Source of the DNA: Bacteroidales bacterium
GTDB taxonomy: Bacteria; Bacteroidota; Bacteroidia; Bacteroidales; F082
Direction of reading: 5' to 3'
Assembly: GCA_016281295.1 (NCBI GenBank)
Contig: JAEEII010000267.1
Span: 1 to 10,124, forward strand
DNA: 10,124 nucleotides
The translations under genes were made by a program, and so were the position numbers. How positions within the stretch are numbered: the stretch's first letter is position 1; each line of letters starts with the position of its first letter. Below are positions 1 to 5,707 of this stretch, one piece after another. The notes beneath the pieces are model-generated. The model was not told where the DNA came from. It worked only from the letters and a program-made list of their open reading frames with translations, and searched no databases.

Positions 1-99
1 CGGGTCGAGGTAGGGGTGATACGCGCCCACGGTCAGCCTCGCCGCCGTATAGAGGCGAAAACAGAGTTGGTTATTTAGCTTAAGTTGCTCGTATTCCAT
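1..99 (-). CDS. ohrR: OhrR-type MarR family peroxide-sensing repressor, N-terminal 33 codons (runs off left edge)
   Basis: Only the first 33 residues lie in the window; the gene continues beyond base 1. The visible part reads MEYEQLKLNNQLCFRLYTAA and then has AYHPYLDP. This matches the opening of OhrR proteins (LENQLCF.LYA...Y.P.LD), the organic-peroxide sensors of the MarR winged-helix family. Cys13 falls at the position of the reactive peroxide-sensing cysteine of OhrR, followed by FRLY as in the family. Known role of the family: a dimeric repressor that leaves DNA when this cysteine is oxidised, usually controlling an organic hydroperoxide reductase (ohr) and itself. The promoter directly upstream is flanked by two palindromes, which fits autoregulation. 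The DNA-binding helices are outside the window, so the call rests on the N-terminus and the operator context. Confidence 0.8.
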   Translation of the reverse strand, partial: MEYEQLKLNNQLCFRLYTAARLTVGAYHPYLDP

Positions 100-112
100 T
101 ACTTGCAGATTT

Positions 113-163
113 ATATCGTTCACGATGCAAAAATACAAAAAATATTTATATCGTGGGCGATAT
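113..163 (-). promoter_or_regulatory. ohrR promoter with two operator-like palindromes
   Basis: On the minus strand TATTTTTGC (127-135) matches the Bacteroidota -7 element TAnnTTTG and would start transcription about 20-30 bases before the ohrR ATG at 99. Two perfect inverted repeats flank it: ATCGT-TC-ACGAT at 115-126, touching the -7 box and the probable start point, and ATATCG-TGGG-CGATAT at 148-163, over the expected -33 region. Both lie in the shared string TTATATCGT (111-119 and 146-154), 35 bases apart. A MarR-type dimer bound at either site would block polymerase. That OhrR itself binds here is an inference. Confidence 0.6.
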
Positions 164-208
164 TTTAAAAAAAAAGCTGTTGTATTATATTTTCATGTAA
201 TTTCCCTA

Positions 209-826
209 TCAAGCCCAATCAAACTCTATTTCATCACATTTAAGTTCACCATTTCTTTTAAATGGATACCCCACTTCAAATCTCCGATGGACATCAAAAT
301 AGAGTTTTTCAACACCATACTCGTTGGAAGCAAACTCGATGCAGTCAATACCGCCTTCTAACAGAGACTGTCGAATTTTTTCGGGGATACCAAACGTAAA
401 GATTTCCCGCATTAATTCATATTCCTGATAGGTGTCAATAACGCAGAAGGCAGTTCCAGGGGATTTGCCATCGCCTGTGCTCAGCAAGGTGTCAACAATC
501 TGATCTATCCGATTTTGGCAAAGCTCAACTATTACTTCATCATCAATTTTTTCCTCCCAATCGTTGGGAATGTTATCCCCAAAGTCAACAACATCTTCCC
601 AATATTGAATGCTGAAGGGACTTACGTGTCTATTATTAACATAGTCTTCGGTGAACGTATAGCCAAACATAATCCCGCGTAGGGTTTCTATTGGTGTTTC
701 TAGGCCGAGTTTTCCGTCAAGAAATTGTTGAAGCAATTCTTTTGTACAACTATTCTTGTACTCGTCAAAGTCCACTTTGCGGAAAACATCTCGGACTCTT
801 AACTTTTTTTGCGGTACATTTTCCAT
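209..826 (-). CDS. hypothetical acidic 205-aa protein
   Basis: I do not recognise this family. The protein is soluble-looking, acidic, and has no signal peptide or membrane segment. A charged start (QKKLRVRDVFRKVDFDEY) is followed by helical stretches and a middle acidic part (DDEVIVELCQNRIDQIVDTL, about residues 95-115). The C-terminal half alternates short strands and helices (AFCVIDTYQEYELM; GIDCIEFASNEYGVEKLYF). The size and acidity resemble immunity or antitoxin-like proteins, but no motif supports that. The start ATG at 826 is the first in frame and the coding frame is intact. It lies 103 bases downstream of the ADP-ribosylglycohydrolase gene in the same direction, and I see no clear terminator or TAnnTTTG box between them, so co-transcription is possible. 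A run of nine T (minus strand, 167-175) follows the gene without a convincing hairpin. Confidence 0.7.
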   Translation of the reverse strand: MENVPQKKLRVRDVFRKVDFDEYKNSCTKELLQQFLDGKLGLETPIETLRGIMFGYTFTEDYVNNRHVSPFSIQYWEDVVDFGDNIPNDWEEKIDDEVIVELCQNRIDQIVDTLLSTGDGKSPGTAFCVIDTYQEYELMREIFTFGIPEKIRQSLLEGGIDCIEFASNEYGVEKLYFDVHRRFEVGYPFKRNGELKCDEIEFDWA

Positions 827-929
827 GTTTTAGTTAACATCAGGTTTGTATATTTTCTGCATCTAATCAATTCTTTGAATTTTATTTGATTTTTTTCTTT
901 TGTAATTAGCGCGAATGTTGGTCTGAACG

Positions 930-2171
930 TCATTTTTGATTCATCAAAGCATGTAGTTCACGATTATTATTAATCCTATTCCAGATGTCCTTGTACAGGT
1001 AAACGTTCTCTTTGTCCTTCAGTGGCTCAAAAAGCGGCACCATCACGTCAAGGCCGATTTGGGATTTCTTCCCAAGACCAACATCTTGAACGAGATATAT
1101 TTTGTCAGGGTTCGCCCCTACTTCTGCAATGAGTCTCCTAATGTCTTGCTTTACAGTGTCAATGGATGTCCCGATGGTATGGATGGGAAATCCGGCAAGA
1201 GGCATGCGAGTGAAACGACTTGTCCGAGTTTCAAAATAGCCTCGCTCGCCCTCCGATTCCTCCGCATTAGTGCCATAGACCACCACACAATCGTTACCCC
1301 AGCGTTTTACCATTGGTGGTGTGATACGGAGATTTGGCAGGTTAGCACCATCAAACTCATTAATGACATCTAACATCCGTTTCGGTATATAAATAGAGGC
1401 TTGTTCGGCGATTGTTCTTGGCACGCCATAATAGGCGGCGGCCACACCACCCGCGATGGCAGCGATGGTGTCAGTATCCACGCCTAACTTGACAGCCGAT
1501 TCAATGACCTCGTTGAAATCATTGCCGAACATAAAAGCGCTCATGGCTATGGTGACAGATTCTGGCGCCATCACGTAATCGGACCTTCTATGTCGAGCAG
1601 CAAAAGCATCTGCCGTCTGAAAATTATCATAAACAGGAATACGGAACGTTTTCTCCACGTAGTTCTTGATTTCCAGTTTGGAATTACCTTCTCTGGCGAG
1701 GAAGATGGCTGCAGCCACCGCCCGAGCACTGCGAATCCCATCCCTGCTGTCATGGGTCGGTATTGTAGCCTCCTTGGCCAGCTCAAGCACCTGCTTGAGG
1801 TTCTGGCCATAGAAACCGACGGGACTGATACGCATCGCGCAACCATTGGCGGAACTATGATTCCGGGTTCCTGATGGGGTTTTTATCCACTTGCGGAATC
1901 CCTTTCCGAAACCGGCTGCCGGGTACTGATTTCCCCACGTACGAAAGGCCTGCTCAAAAGACTTGCCATGCAGAAGGGCATCGGCCACCGCGACGGTCAA
2001 CACTGAATCGTCCGTCACGGAGTCGCTGGCACTAAACCACTTTATCCTGCACGGGACCTTCTTAAACTCATACATGCTTCCGATGATATCGCCGACAACA
2101 GCACCGATAACGCCCTTGATGGTGTCATTCGTACTGGAATCGGAGTCGACCACTGCACTCTGACTGTTCAT
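930..2171 (-). CDS. ADP-ribosylglycohydrolase family protein with an extra C-terminal FVFGSN-type domain
   Basis: Residues about 18-270 are an ADP-ribosylglycohydrolase (DraG/ARH fold), a family that removes ADP-ribose from proteins, nucleic acids or small molecules using two metal ions. Visible signatures are GAVVGDIIGSMYEF (23-36), the metal-binding TDDS (53-56), NGCAMR (109-114, the usual GNGAAMR) and VDTDTIAAIAGG (231-242) with metal ligands expected at D232 and D234. The usual GG before DTD is altered to LGV. Residues about 290-400 are a second domain: VVVYGTNAEE (297-306), PLAGFPIHTIG (324-334), YLVQDVGLG (359-367) and NVYLYKDIW (389-397). Its spacing resembles a small Bacteroidota domain starting IFVFGSN and ending in a FLVT.IG.G strand, sometimes fused to ADP-ribosylglycohydrolases; this second match is from memory and is weaker. 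It starts 22 bases after the repeat-protein gene, in an operon-like arrangement. Confidence 0.85.
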   Translation of the reverse strand: MNSQSAVVDSDSSTNDTIKGVIGAVVGDIIGSMYEFKKVPCRIKWFSASDSVTDDSVLTVAVADALLHGKSFEQAFRTWGNQYPAAGFGKGFRKWIKTPSGTRNHSSANGCAMRISPVGFYGQNLKQVLELAKEATIPTHDSRDGIRSARAVAAAIFLAREGNSKLEIKNYVEKTFRIPVYDNFQTADAFAARHRRSDYVMAPESVTIAMSAFMFGNDFNEVIESAVKLGVDTDTIAAIAGGVAAAYYGVPRTIAEQASIYIPKRMLDVINEFDGANLPNLRITPPMVKRWGNDCVVVYGTNAEESEGERGYFETRTSRFTRMPLAGFPIHTIGTSIDTVKQDIRRLIAEVGANPDKIYLVQDVGLGKKSQIGLDVMVPLFEPLKDKENVYLYKDIWNRINNNRELHALMNQK

Positions 2172-2193
2172 GTTGACGAATTTTTATTCTATT

Positions 2194-2502
2194 TTAACAG
2201 GTAGTGAGGTTAAATAGGATTTTGCCAAGCGAATTTTGTCTCTCGCGGATCCAATATCCGTCAATATTGAACACAATCCGGCCAACGGAGGATTGTCCTT
2301 CGCGGATCCAGTTGCCATCGACATTATAAATGATCGTGCTAAGCGGATTTTGCCCTTTGCGAATCCAATTGCCATCGATGTTATAGAGAATGGTACCGAC
2401 AGAACTTTGTCCTTCGCGAATCCAATTGCCATATACGTTGTACAGAATGCGACCGGTGGAGTTTTGCCCTTCACGGATGTATATTTTTTGATTGAAGTAC
2501 AT
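2194..2502 (-). CDS. beta-flower-type tandem-repeat protein (five 19-residue repeats)
   Basis: The 102-aa protein is almost entirely five repeats of about 19 residues with consensus YNIDGNWIREGQSSVGTIL (first unit residues 1-20, then 21-39, 40-58, 59-77, 78-96) and a short tail. The pattern (short strand, G.WIR.GQ, then S..G.I.YN.DG) resembles the small repeat proteins of Bacteroidota annotated as 4-fold or 5-fold beta-flower proteins, in which each repeat forms one blade of a closed beta structure. The function of those is not established. There is no signal peptide, so it is probably cytosolic. The ATG at 2502 lies 25 bases after the SelO-like gene's stop, and its own stop is 22 bases before the ADP-ribosylglycohydrolase start, so it sits inside an operon. 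The repetitive DNA keeps other frames open; this frame was chosen because the protein repeats are regular and fit the gene spacing. Confidence 0.7.
   Translation of the reverse strand: MYFNQKIYIREGQNSTGRILYNVYGNWIREGQSSVGTILYNIDGNWIRKGQNPLSTIIYNVDGNWIREGQSSVGRIVFNIDGYWIRERQNSLGKILFNLTTC
2215..2442 (-). repeat. four in-register 57-bp tandem repeats inside the beta-flower gene
   Basis: Four consecutive 57-base units encode residues 21-96, preceded by a diverged first unit (2443-2502). On the plus strand each unit contains a version of the string GCGGATCCAAT or GCGAATCCAAT (from the codons for NWIR.G). The units are diverged in sequence but identical in length, so unequal recombination would add or remove whole repeats without a frameshift. 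Confidence 0.7.
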
Positions 2503-2527
2503 AATGTTTTGATTGTTAAAATTCTGT

Positions 2528-3382
2528 TCACCTGTCTTTTGGTACTTTCCATTTGCTGATGGGGTAGCCGTATTTCTCGAAGATACCGTCTATGACTTTG
2601 AAGTCCTGTTTCTCACGCAAAACCCCGGCGATGTAATTGATGATAACGTAGGTTTGAATCACCTCGCGGTCGTACAGGTCGCTTACATGACGCTCGTAGT
2701 CTGCTTTGGTGTAAGGGTGTTGCGGGGTGCGGCAAAGCTCGAAGTCGAGCAACTCCAACGCCCAAGTGTAGTTCTGCTCGTGGATGGCGTTGTGCAGCAC
2801 CTCGTGGTCGTGCATGACACGCAGGTTTCGGATGAGTACTTCTGCAGCAATATGGTGGTTCTGCTGCCACCCTGACTCGTTGTACTGCTGCCATTTGGCC
2901 ACTTCCGCCTCAATCTGCTCCCGCTCCATAAAGGCGGCATCGCAGATACGGTAGGGGCACTCCACGCTGTATTGCAATAGGCACGGTTTCAGGTCTGCGC
3001 CGGTTTTTTCAATATGGATGGGATAATCCAGTTCTAACACACATTCCATCCAGTTAGTTTTAATGCCCAACGCCCGCACATCTTGACAACAATAAAAATC
3101 GCGCAAGGCATCCTCCTTAAGCAGAAGACCCCAAACATCCGTAGGCATTTCGGGCGTGTAAAGGAACGGAAACTGCGAATAGCACAACCCGTTCCCTTTG
3201 CTTACAATATACCGACCATCCTCGTGCTGCCCGACCACAAAACTGCGGCCATGAAGAGGACTGACTCGCCACATTGTTTTGTCACCGTCTTCGGAACGGA
3301 GAAATGGGTATCTATTTAATTTGAAAGGATATTCTATTGCTATATAATCAACACTTTTGGCACTAAACAACGTTTTTTTCAT
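2528..3382 (-). CDS. compact SelO-like kinase-fold protein, probably altered or inactive
   Basis: The 284-aa protein shows the ordered landmarks of SelO, the kinase-fold enzyme that AMPylates proteins, at about 60% of its length. [19 protein letters not shown] (51-69) aligns with the SelO GQLGDGR...LKGAG.TPYS segment; K62 is the nucleotide-binding lysine position. [20 protein letters not shown] (86-105), followed by GIKT, aligns with [30 protein letters not shown] (197-204) aligns with HGVMNTDN, and LLDFE (211-215) with LDYGP. The interval from metal-binding N204 to D213 is nine residues, as in SelO. Two expected residues differ: the helix-C Glu position is Q100 and the catalytic-loop Asp is Q203. 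It is therefore either catalytically dead or uses other chemistry. The start ATG overlaps the stop of the proline-rich peptide gene (ATGA, 3379-3382), indicating translational coupling. The alternative is an unrelated kinase-like family; I made the alignment by eye. Confidence 0.6.
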   Translation of the reverse strand: [284 protein letters not shown]

Positions 3383-3522
3383 AAAACTTTTTTCCCTGGA
3401 TTTGGTTTTATATCAGGAATTACGGGTTTAGAAGGTTTCTCAGGAATCGGAGTGCGTTTCGGCTGATCTGGAAGAATTGGTTTTTGTGGGATTTTCGGTT
3501 CAATAATTATTTGTTTCTCCAT
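3379..3522 (-). CDS. 47-aa proline/lysine-rich small protein
   Basis: From the ATG at 3522 the product starts MEKQIIIEPKIPQKPILP and ends DIKPNPGKKVL. Twelve of its 47 residues are proline and nine are lysine. Prolines recur every third residue over two stretches (9, 12, 15, 18, 21 and 27, 30, 33, 36), as in a PxxP polyproline-II helix. No signal peptide or membrane segment follows the start. Its stop overlaps the next start as ATGA, so it is probably translated with the SelO-like protein and may act with it as ligand, linker or substrate (inference). A GTG further upstream at 3576 would give 65 aa, but it lies inside the terminator hairpin at 3558-3582, so the ATG is preferred. No clear promoter lies between that terminator and this ATG; expression may depend on read-through. 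Confidence 0.6.
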   Translation of the reverse strand: MEKQIIIEPKIPQKPILPDQPKRTPIPEKPSKPVIPDIKPNPGKKVL

Positions 3523-3553
3523 AATAATTGTATAAAGGTTAATACTAAATTTG

Positions 3554-3582
3554 AAAAAGCAGGGCGGACAAGCCACCCTGCT
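3554..3582 (-). terminator. intrinsic terminator after the radical SAM/Cys-peptide unit
   Basis: On the minus strand AGCAGGGTGG-CTTGT-CCGCCCTGCT forms a 10-bp stem (one G-T pair) with a five-base loop, followed by TTTTTC. It begins 10 bases after the stop of the 34-codon peptide gene and ends 31 bases before the proline-rich peptide ATG. It may end the radical SAM transcript or act as a partial terminator that lowers downstream expression. Confidence 0.85.
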
Positions 3583-3591
3583 TGATTAGAC

Positions 3592-3696
3592 TTAAACTTG
3601 ACGCCACATAACTCCGCAAACTCCTTCTGAAATTTGTGAGCAGTGTCCCATGCAAATCACTTGAGATGTTTTGCTAATTGACAATTCTACTTTCAT
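3592..3696 (-). CDS. 34-aa cysteine-containing peptide, candidate radical-SAM RiPP precursor
   Basis: This short ORF reads ATG (3696) to TAA (3592) and encodes a peptide starting MKVELSISKTSQVI and continuing CMGHCSQISEGVCGVMWRQV. It has three cysteines (C15, C19, C27; spacing Cx3Cx7C) and small residues (G, S) around them. It starts 46 bases after the radical SAM stop and ends 10 bases before a strong intrinsic terminator, which is what a deliberate last gene of that transcript would look like. Radical SAM/SPASM proteins with a PqqD-like leader-binding domain commonly modify a short peptide encoded beside them, often by linking Cys sulfur to another residue. On this view residues 1-14 would be the leader and 15-34 the core; both are inferred. 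The ribosome-binding site is weak (A/T-rich), as is usual in Bacteroidota. A chance ORF cannot be excluded. Confidence 0.6.
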   Translation of the reverse strand: MKVELSISKTSQVICMGHCSQISEGVCGVMWRQV

Positions 3697-3742
3697 TTCG
3701 GTAAAAATTAAACGGTTATAGGTGTACTGCGGGAGACACCAT

Positions 3743-5278
3743 TTATCCCTTTGTATTATACTGGCGTTGAAGCGTCACCTTGGCCTTCGGCAACGCTTGC
3801 AATGCCTTTACAAATTCGTATCCGTGAAGTGGGTCATACCCTTCCATCATCTTGTGCGCCAAATTGAAGCGAATTTTAGCCATGTAGCAGCAGTTCTCGG
3901 CAGGCTTACGCCAGTCGCCGTGCTCCATCTGTCCGTGACCAGCGCAAAGATTGCAGTAGTCGCAATAATCGTGACGCCCGCATTCAGTGAATTGCTGCAA
4001 AGTGTGGTGCTGCCACTGTTGCAACGGCTCATTATCGGCAAACACATCCGACAAGGATTTTTCTTTCAGGTTTCCAAAAGATAACGGAAATGCACAACAA
4101 GGTTGTAAATATCCCTCTGGTGTAATGCAAAAGATGGTTTTACCTGCCCCGCATGCTATATTATTCAGGTCACGGGGATAGCCACCGAAATTTGGAGCCT
4201 CGGGACCAACATAAAGCGGCACATTATCGTCGCGCAACACCACTTGCAACTGTTCTTCGGTGAGGCGCAACTGGCGGGCGCAGGTATCACCCTCATTGGA
4301 ATCGGAAATGTTGATTTCAAACTGCGGCTGCGCACCCAATTTGAACGCCAAATCGGCAACTGTATAATAACTGTGCAGGTTGGGCTGCATCACACAGCAT
4401 TTGATGTTCATCGGTACTGCCAGTTCGGAAAGCCGTCGCACCACCTTCATCGAGCGTTCCCACGAGCCCGGCACCCGCGTGATGGCATCGTGGTCTTCGG
4501 GAACACCGCTGTAAATGCTCACACCCACTATCCGCGGATAATAATCTGCCAACCTTTCCACCTCACTCACAATGCGTTGTCCGTTTGTAAACACATCAAA
4601 CGCAATCTCCTTCTGGAACAGATAGTCAATGATGTCCCACGCGATGGGCTTCGAAAAGGGATCTCCACCAGAGAGGCACACCTTCACCAAACCAGCTTCA
4701 TCAAGTTCGTCAATAATGCGTTTGTAGTCCTCCCATTGCAGCTCCTCACGGTCTCCGCGATGTGAGATTTCGCTGTCGTTGCGCGTAGCACCGGGATTGT
4801 AACAATGGATGCACTTCTCGCTGCAGTTGTAGGTGAGTTCAAACATCACGGAGGTTACAACACCTTGTGCCTCCACCGCGTCGTAGTAGGCCTGTTCGGC
4901 ATTGGAGGTTTCCATAGGCAGTTTCTCATGGGTGGTTTTCTCCACCTGCTGCTCGCGGCATTTCACATCCGCCAACTGATGCCGGTAGCGAAGAATCTCC
5001 TCTTTGGTCGGCACGACAGAAACAAGAAGTCCCAGTTCCACAAACTGCTGGAAGAATGGTTCGATGCTTTCCTCGGCGATACCGGTACTCTGTGCCACTT
5101 CGGCGACTGAAACTTCCTTATTTCGTTTCACATTGAGAATCTGCCCCACTACATCTGCGGAGTAACTTTCAAAAAAGTAGCTGTAGCCGGCGATGAGGTT
5201 GTACATCAGCGCCACGTGTTTGTCGGCGTTATATCTGCCACAGGTCCATTCGGGACGGAAATAGATGTTCTTTGCCAT
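3743..5278 (-). CDS. PqqD-like/radical SAM/SPASM protein, probable peptide maturase
   Basis: Start ATG at 5278 (511 aa) is chosen because AAGGAA lies just before it; the frame stays open to a TTG at 5569, but that codon sits inside the promoter -7 box. Residues 1-86 look like a PqqD-type small domain, which binds precursor leaders (IAGYSYFFESYSADVVGQIL, then AEVAQSTGI and FVELGLL). A charged linker follows. The radical SAM core starts about 140, with the cluster motif CSEKCIHCY (C152, C156, C159), LSGGDPF (202-208) and FTNG (230-233). The C-terminal SPASM domain holds auxiliary Fe-S ligands: C376, C384, C394/C395, C433, C439, C442, C445 and C463/C464, including CDYCNLC. Such proteins cleave S-adenosylmethionine to a 5'-deoxyadenosyl radical and modify peptides. 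A 34-codon Cys peptide lies 46 bases downstream. Substrate and chemistry are inferred. Confidence 0.88.
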   Translation of the reverse strand: MAKNIYFRPEWTCGRYNADKHVALMYNLIAGYSYFFESYSADVVGQILNVKRNKEVSVAEVAQSTGIAEESIEPFFQQFVELGLLVSVVPTKEEILRYRHQLADVKCREQQVEKTTHEKLPMETSNAEQAYYDAVEAQGVVTSVMFELTYNCSEKCIHCYNPGATRNDSEISHRGDREELQWEDYKRIIDELDEAGLVKVCLSGGDPFSKPIAWDIIDYLFQKEIAFDVFTNGQRIVSEVERLADYYPRIVGVSIYSGVPEDHDAITRVPGSWERSMKVVRRLSELAVPMNIKCCVMQPNLHSYYTVADLAFKLGAQPQFEINISDSNEGDTCARQLRLTEEQLQVVLRDDNVPLYVGPEAPNFGGYPRDLNNIACGAGKTIFCITPEGYLQPCCAFPLSFGNLKEKSLSDVFADNEPLQQWQHHTLQQFTECGRHDYCDYCNLCAGHGQMEHGDWRKPAENCCYMAKIRFNLAHKMMEGYDPLHGYEFVKALQALPKAKVTLQRQYNTKG

Positions 5279-5578
5279 CGTTCCTTTTTTTCCGCACCTC
5301 AGGCCCGCAAGGCGCACCACATATAACAAGAAAGTGGAGCCATTCCATTCTCGACTCATCCTAACGTGAGGGCTCGACTCCCTGTCAAATGGATGAGAAG
5401 AGCGAACAACCCCACGTTGAGTATGTCGTATGAAACGAATACCTAACAAGGAGCGCTCATCTTCCCAGTATCCCGATTTGACTTGTGAATTGTCGAGTTT
5501 CACGTTACGGAATAAAGCGAAAACGCGCTTTCTGAATGCTGCGGATTTCTCCCCGCAACACCGCTGCAAAAATACAAA
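5279..5578 (-). promoter_or_regulatory. promoter and ~285-nt leader of the radical SAM gene (copy A)
   Basis: TATTTTTG (5567-5574, minus strand) fits the Bacteroidota -7 box, placing the transcript start near 5560 and leaving a leader of about 280 bases before the ATG at 5278. Within it are two small hairpins: GCGG/CCGC (5541-5544 with 5553-5556) and AAAGCG/CGCTTT (5514-5519 with 5526-5531). Bases 5455-5578 recur almost exactly at 7992-8115. The rest of the leader is more diverged but still alignable to 7805-7991, for example CCATTC.C.ACTCA and TCAAA.GGAT.AGAAGAG on the plus strand. A conserved, structured leader suggests post-transcriptional control; the mechanism is unknown. Confidence 0.65.
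5455..5578 (-). repeat. 124-bp promoter/leader repeat, copy A
   Basis: This is identical to 7992-8115 except at two positions (5489 and 5564), at a constant offset of 2537 bases and in the same orientation. It covers the -7 box and roughly the first 105 bases of the predicted transcript. Confidence 0.95.
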
Positions 5579-5606
5579 AATATTCCATCATGCCGCTTTT
5601 TTCGGA

Positions 5607-5632
5607 CAAAAAACCGCCCTGCTAGAGGGCGG
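5607..5632 (-). terminator. intrinsic terminator of the 495-aa/193-aa unit
   Basis: On the minus strand CCGCCCT-CTAGC-AGGGCGG forms a perfect 7-bp GC-rich stem followed by a run of six T. It lies 75 bases after the stop of the 193-aa gene and about 33 bases upstream of the next promoter's -7 box, separating the two units. Confidence 0.85.
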
Positions 5633-5707
5633 CCTCGTGATAGTTGTGGTACATTCTTTTTACTCTAAAACCATTGATAAATCAATCTTCTCAAAAAGAC
5701 ATGCACC

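Noticed and set aside
125..361. Plus-strand ORF of 78 codons near the left edge
   Set aside because: It begins inside the ohrR promoter and is antisense to the end of the 205-aa gene. It has no ribosome-binding site or recognisable product.
2215..2442. Regularly spaced repeats considered as a CRISPR array
   Set aside because: The units are contiguous with no variable spacers, and they encode in-frame protein repeats.
2184..2552. 122-codon frame overlapping the repeat gene
   Set aside because: It overlaps the end of the SelO-like gene and yields low-complexity, Cys/Met/Ala-rich repeats. The 57-base periodicity keeps several frames open, and the frame at 2194-2502 gives the recognisable WIREGQ repeats.
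4244..4765. Plus-strand 173-codon ORF
   Set aside because: It lies opposite the radical SAM core and is His/Arg-rich, as expected for an antisense shadow.
5279..5569. N-terminal extension making the radical SAM protein 608 aa
   Set aside because: The extension starts at a TTG that lies inside the -7 promoter box, so it would not be on the transcript. It translates the repeated non-coding leader, and the ATG at 5278 has a ribosome-binding site.
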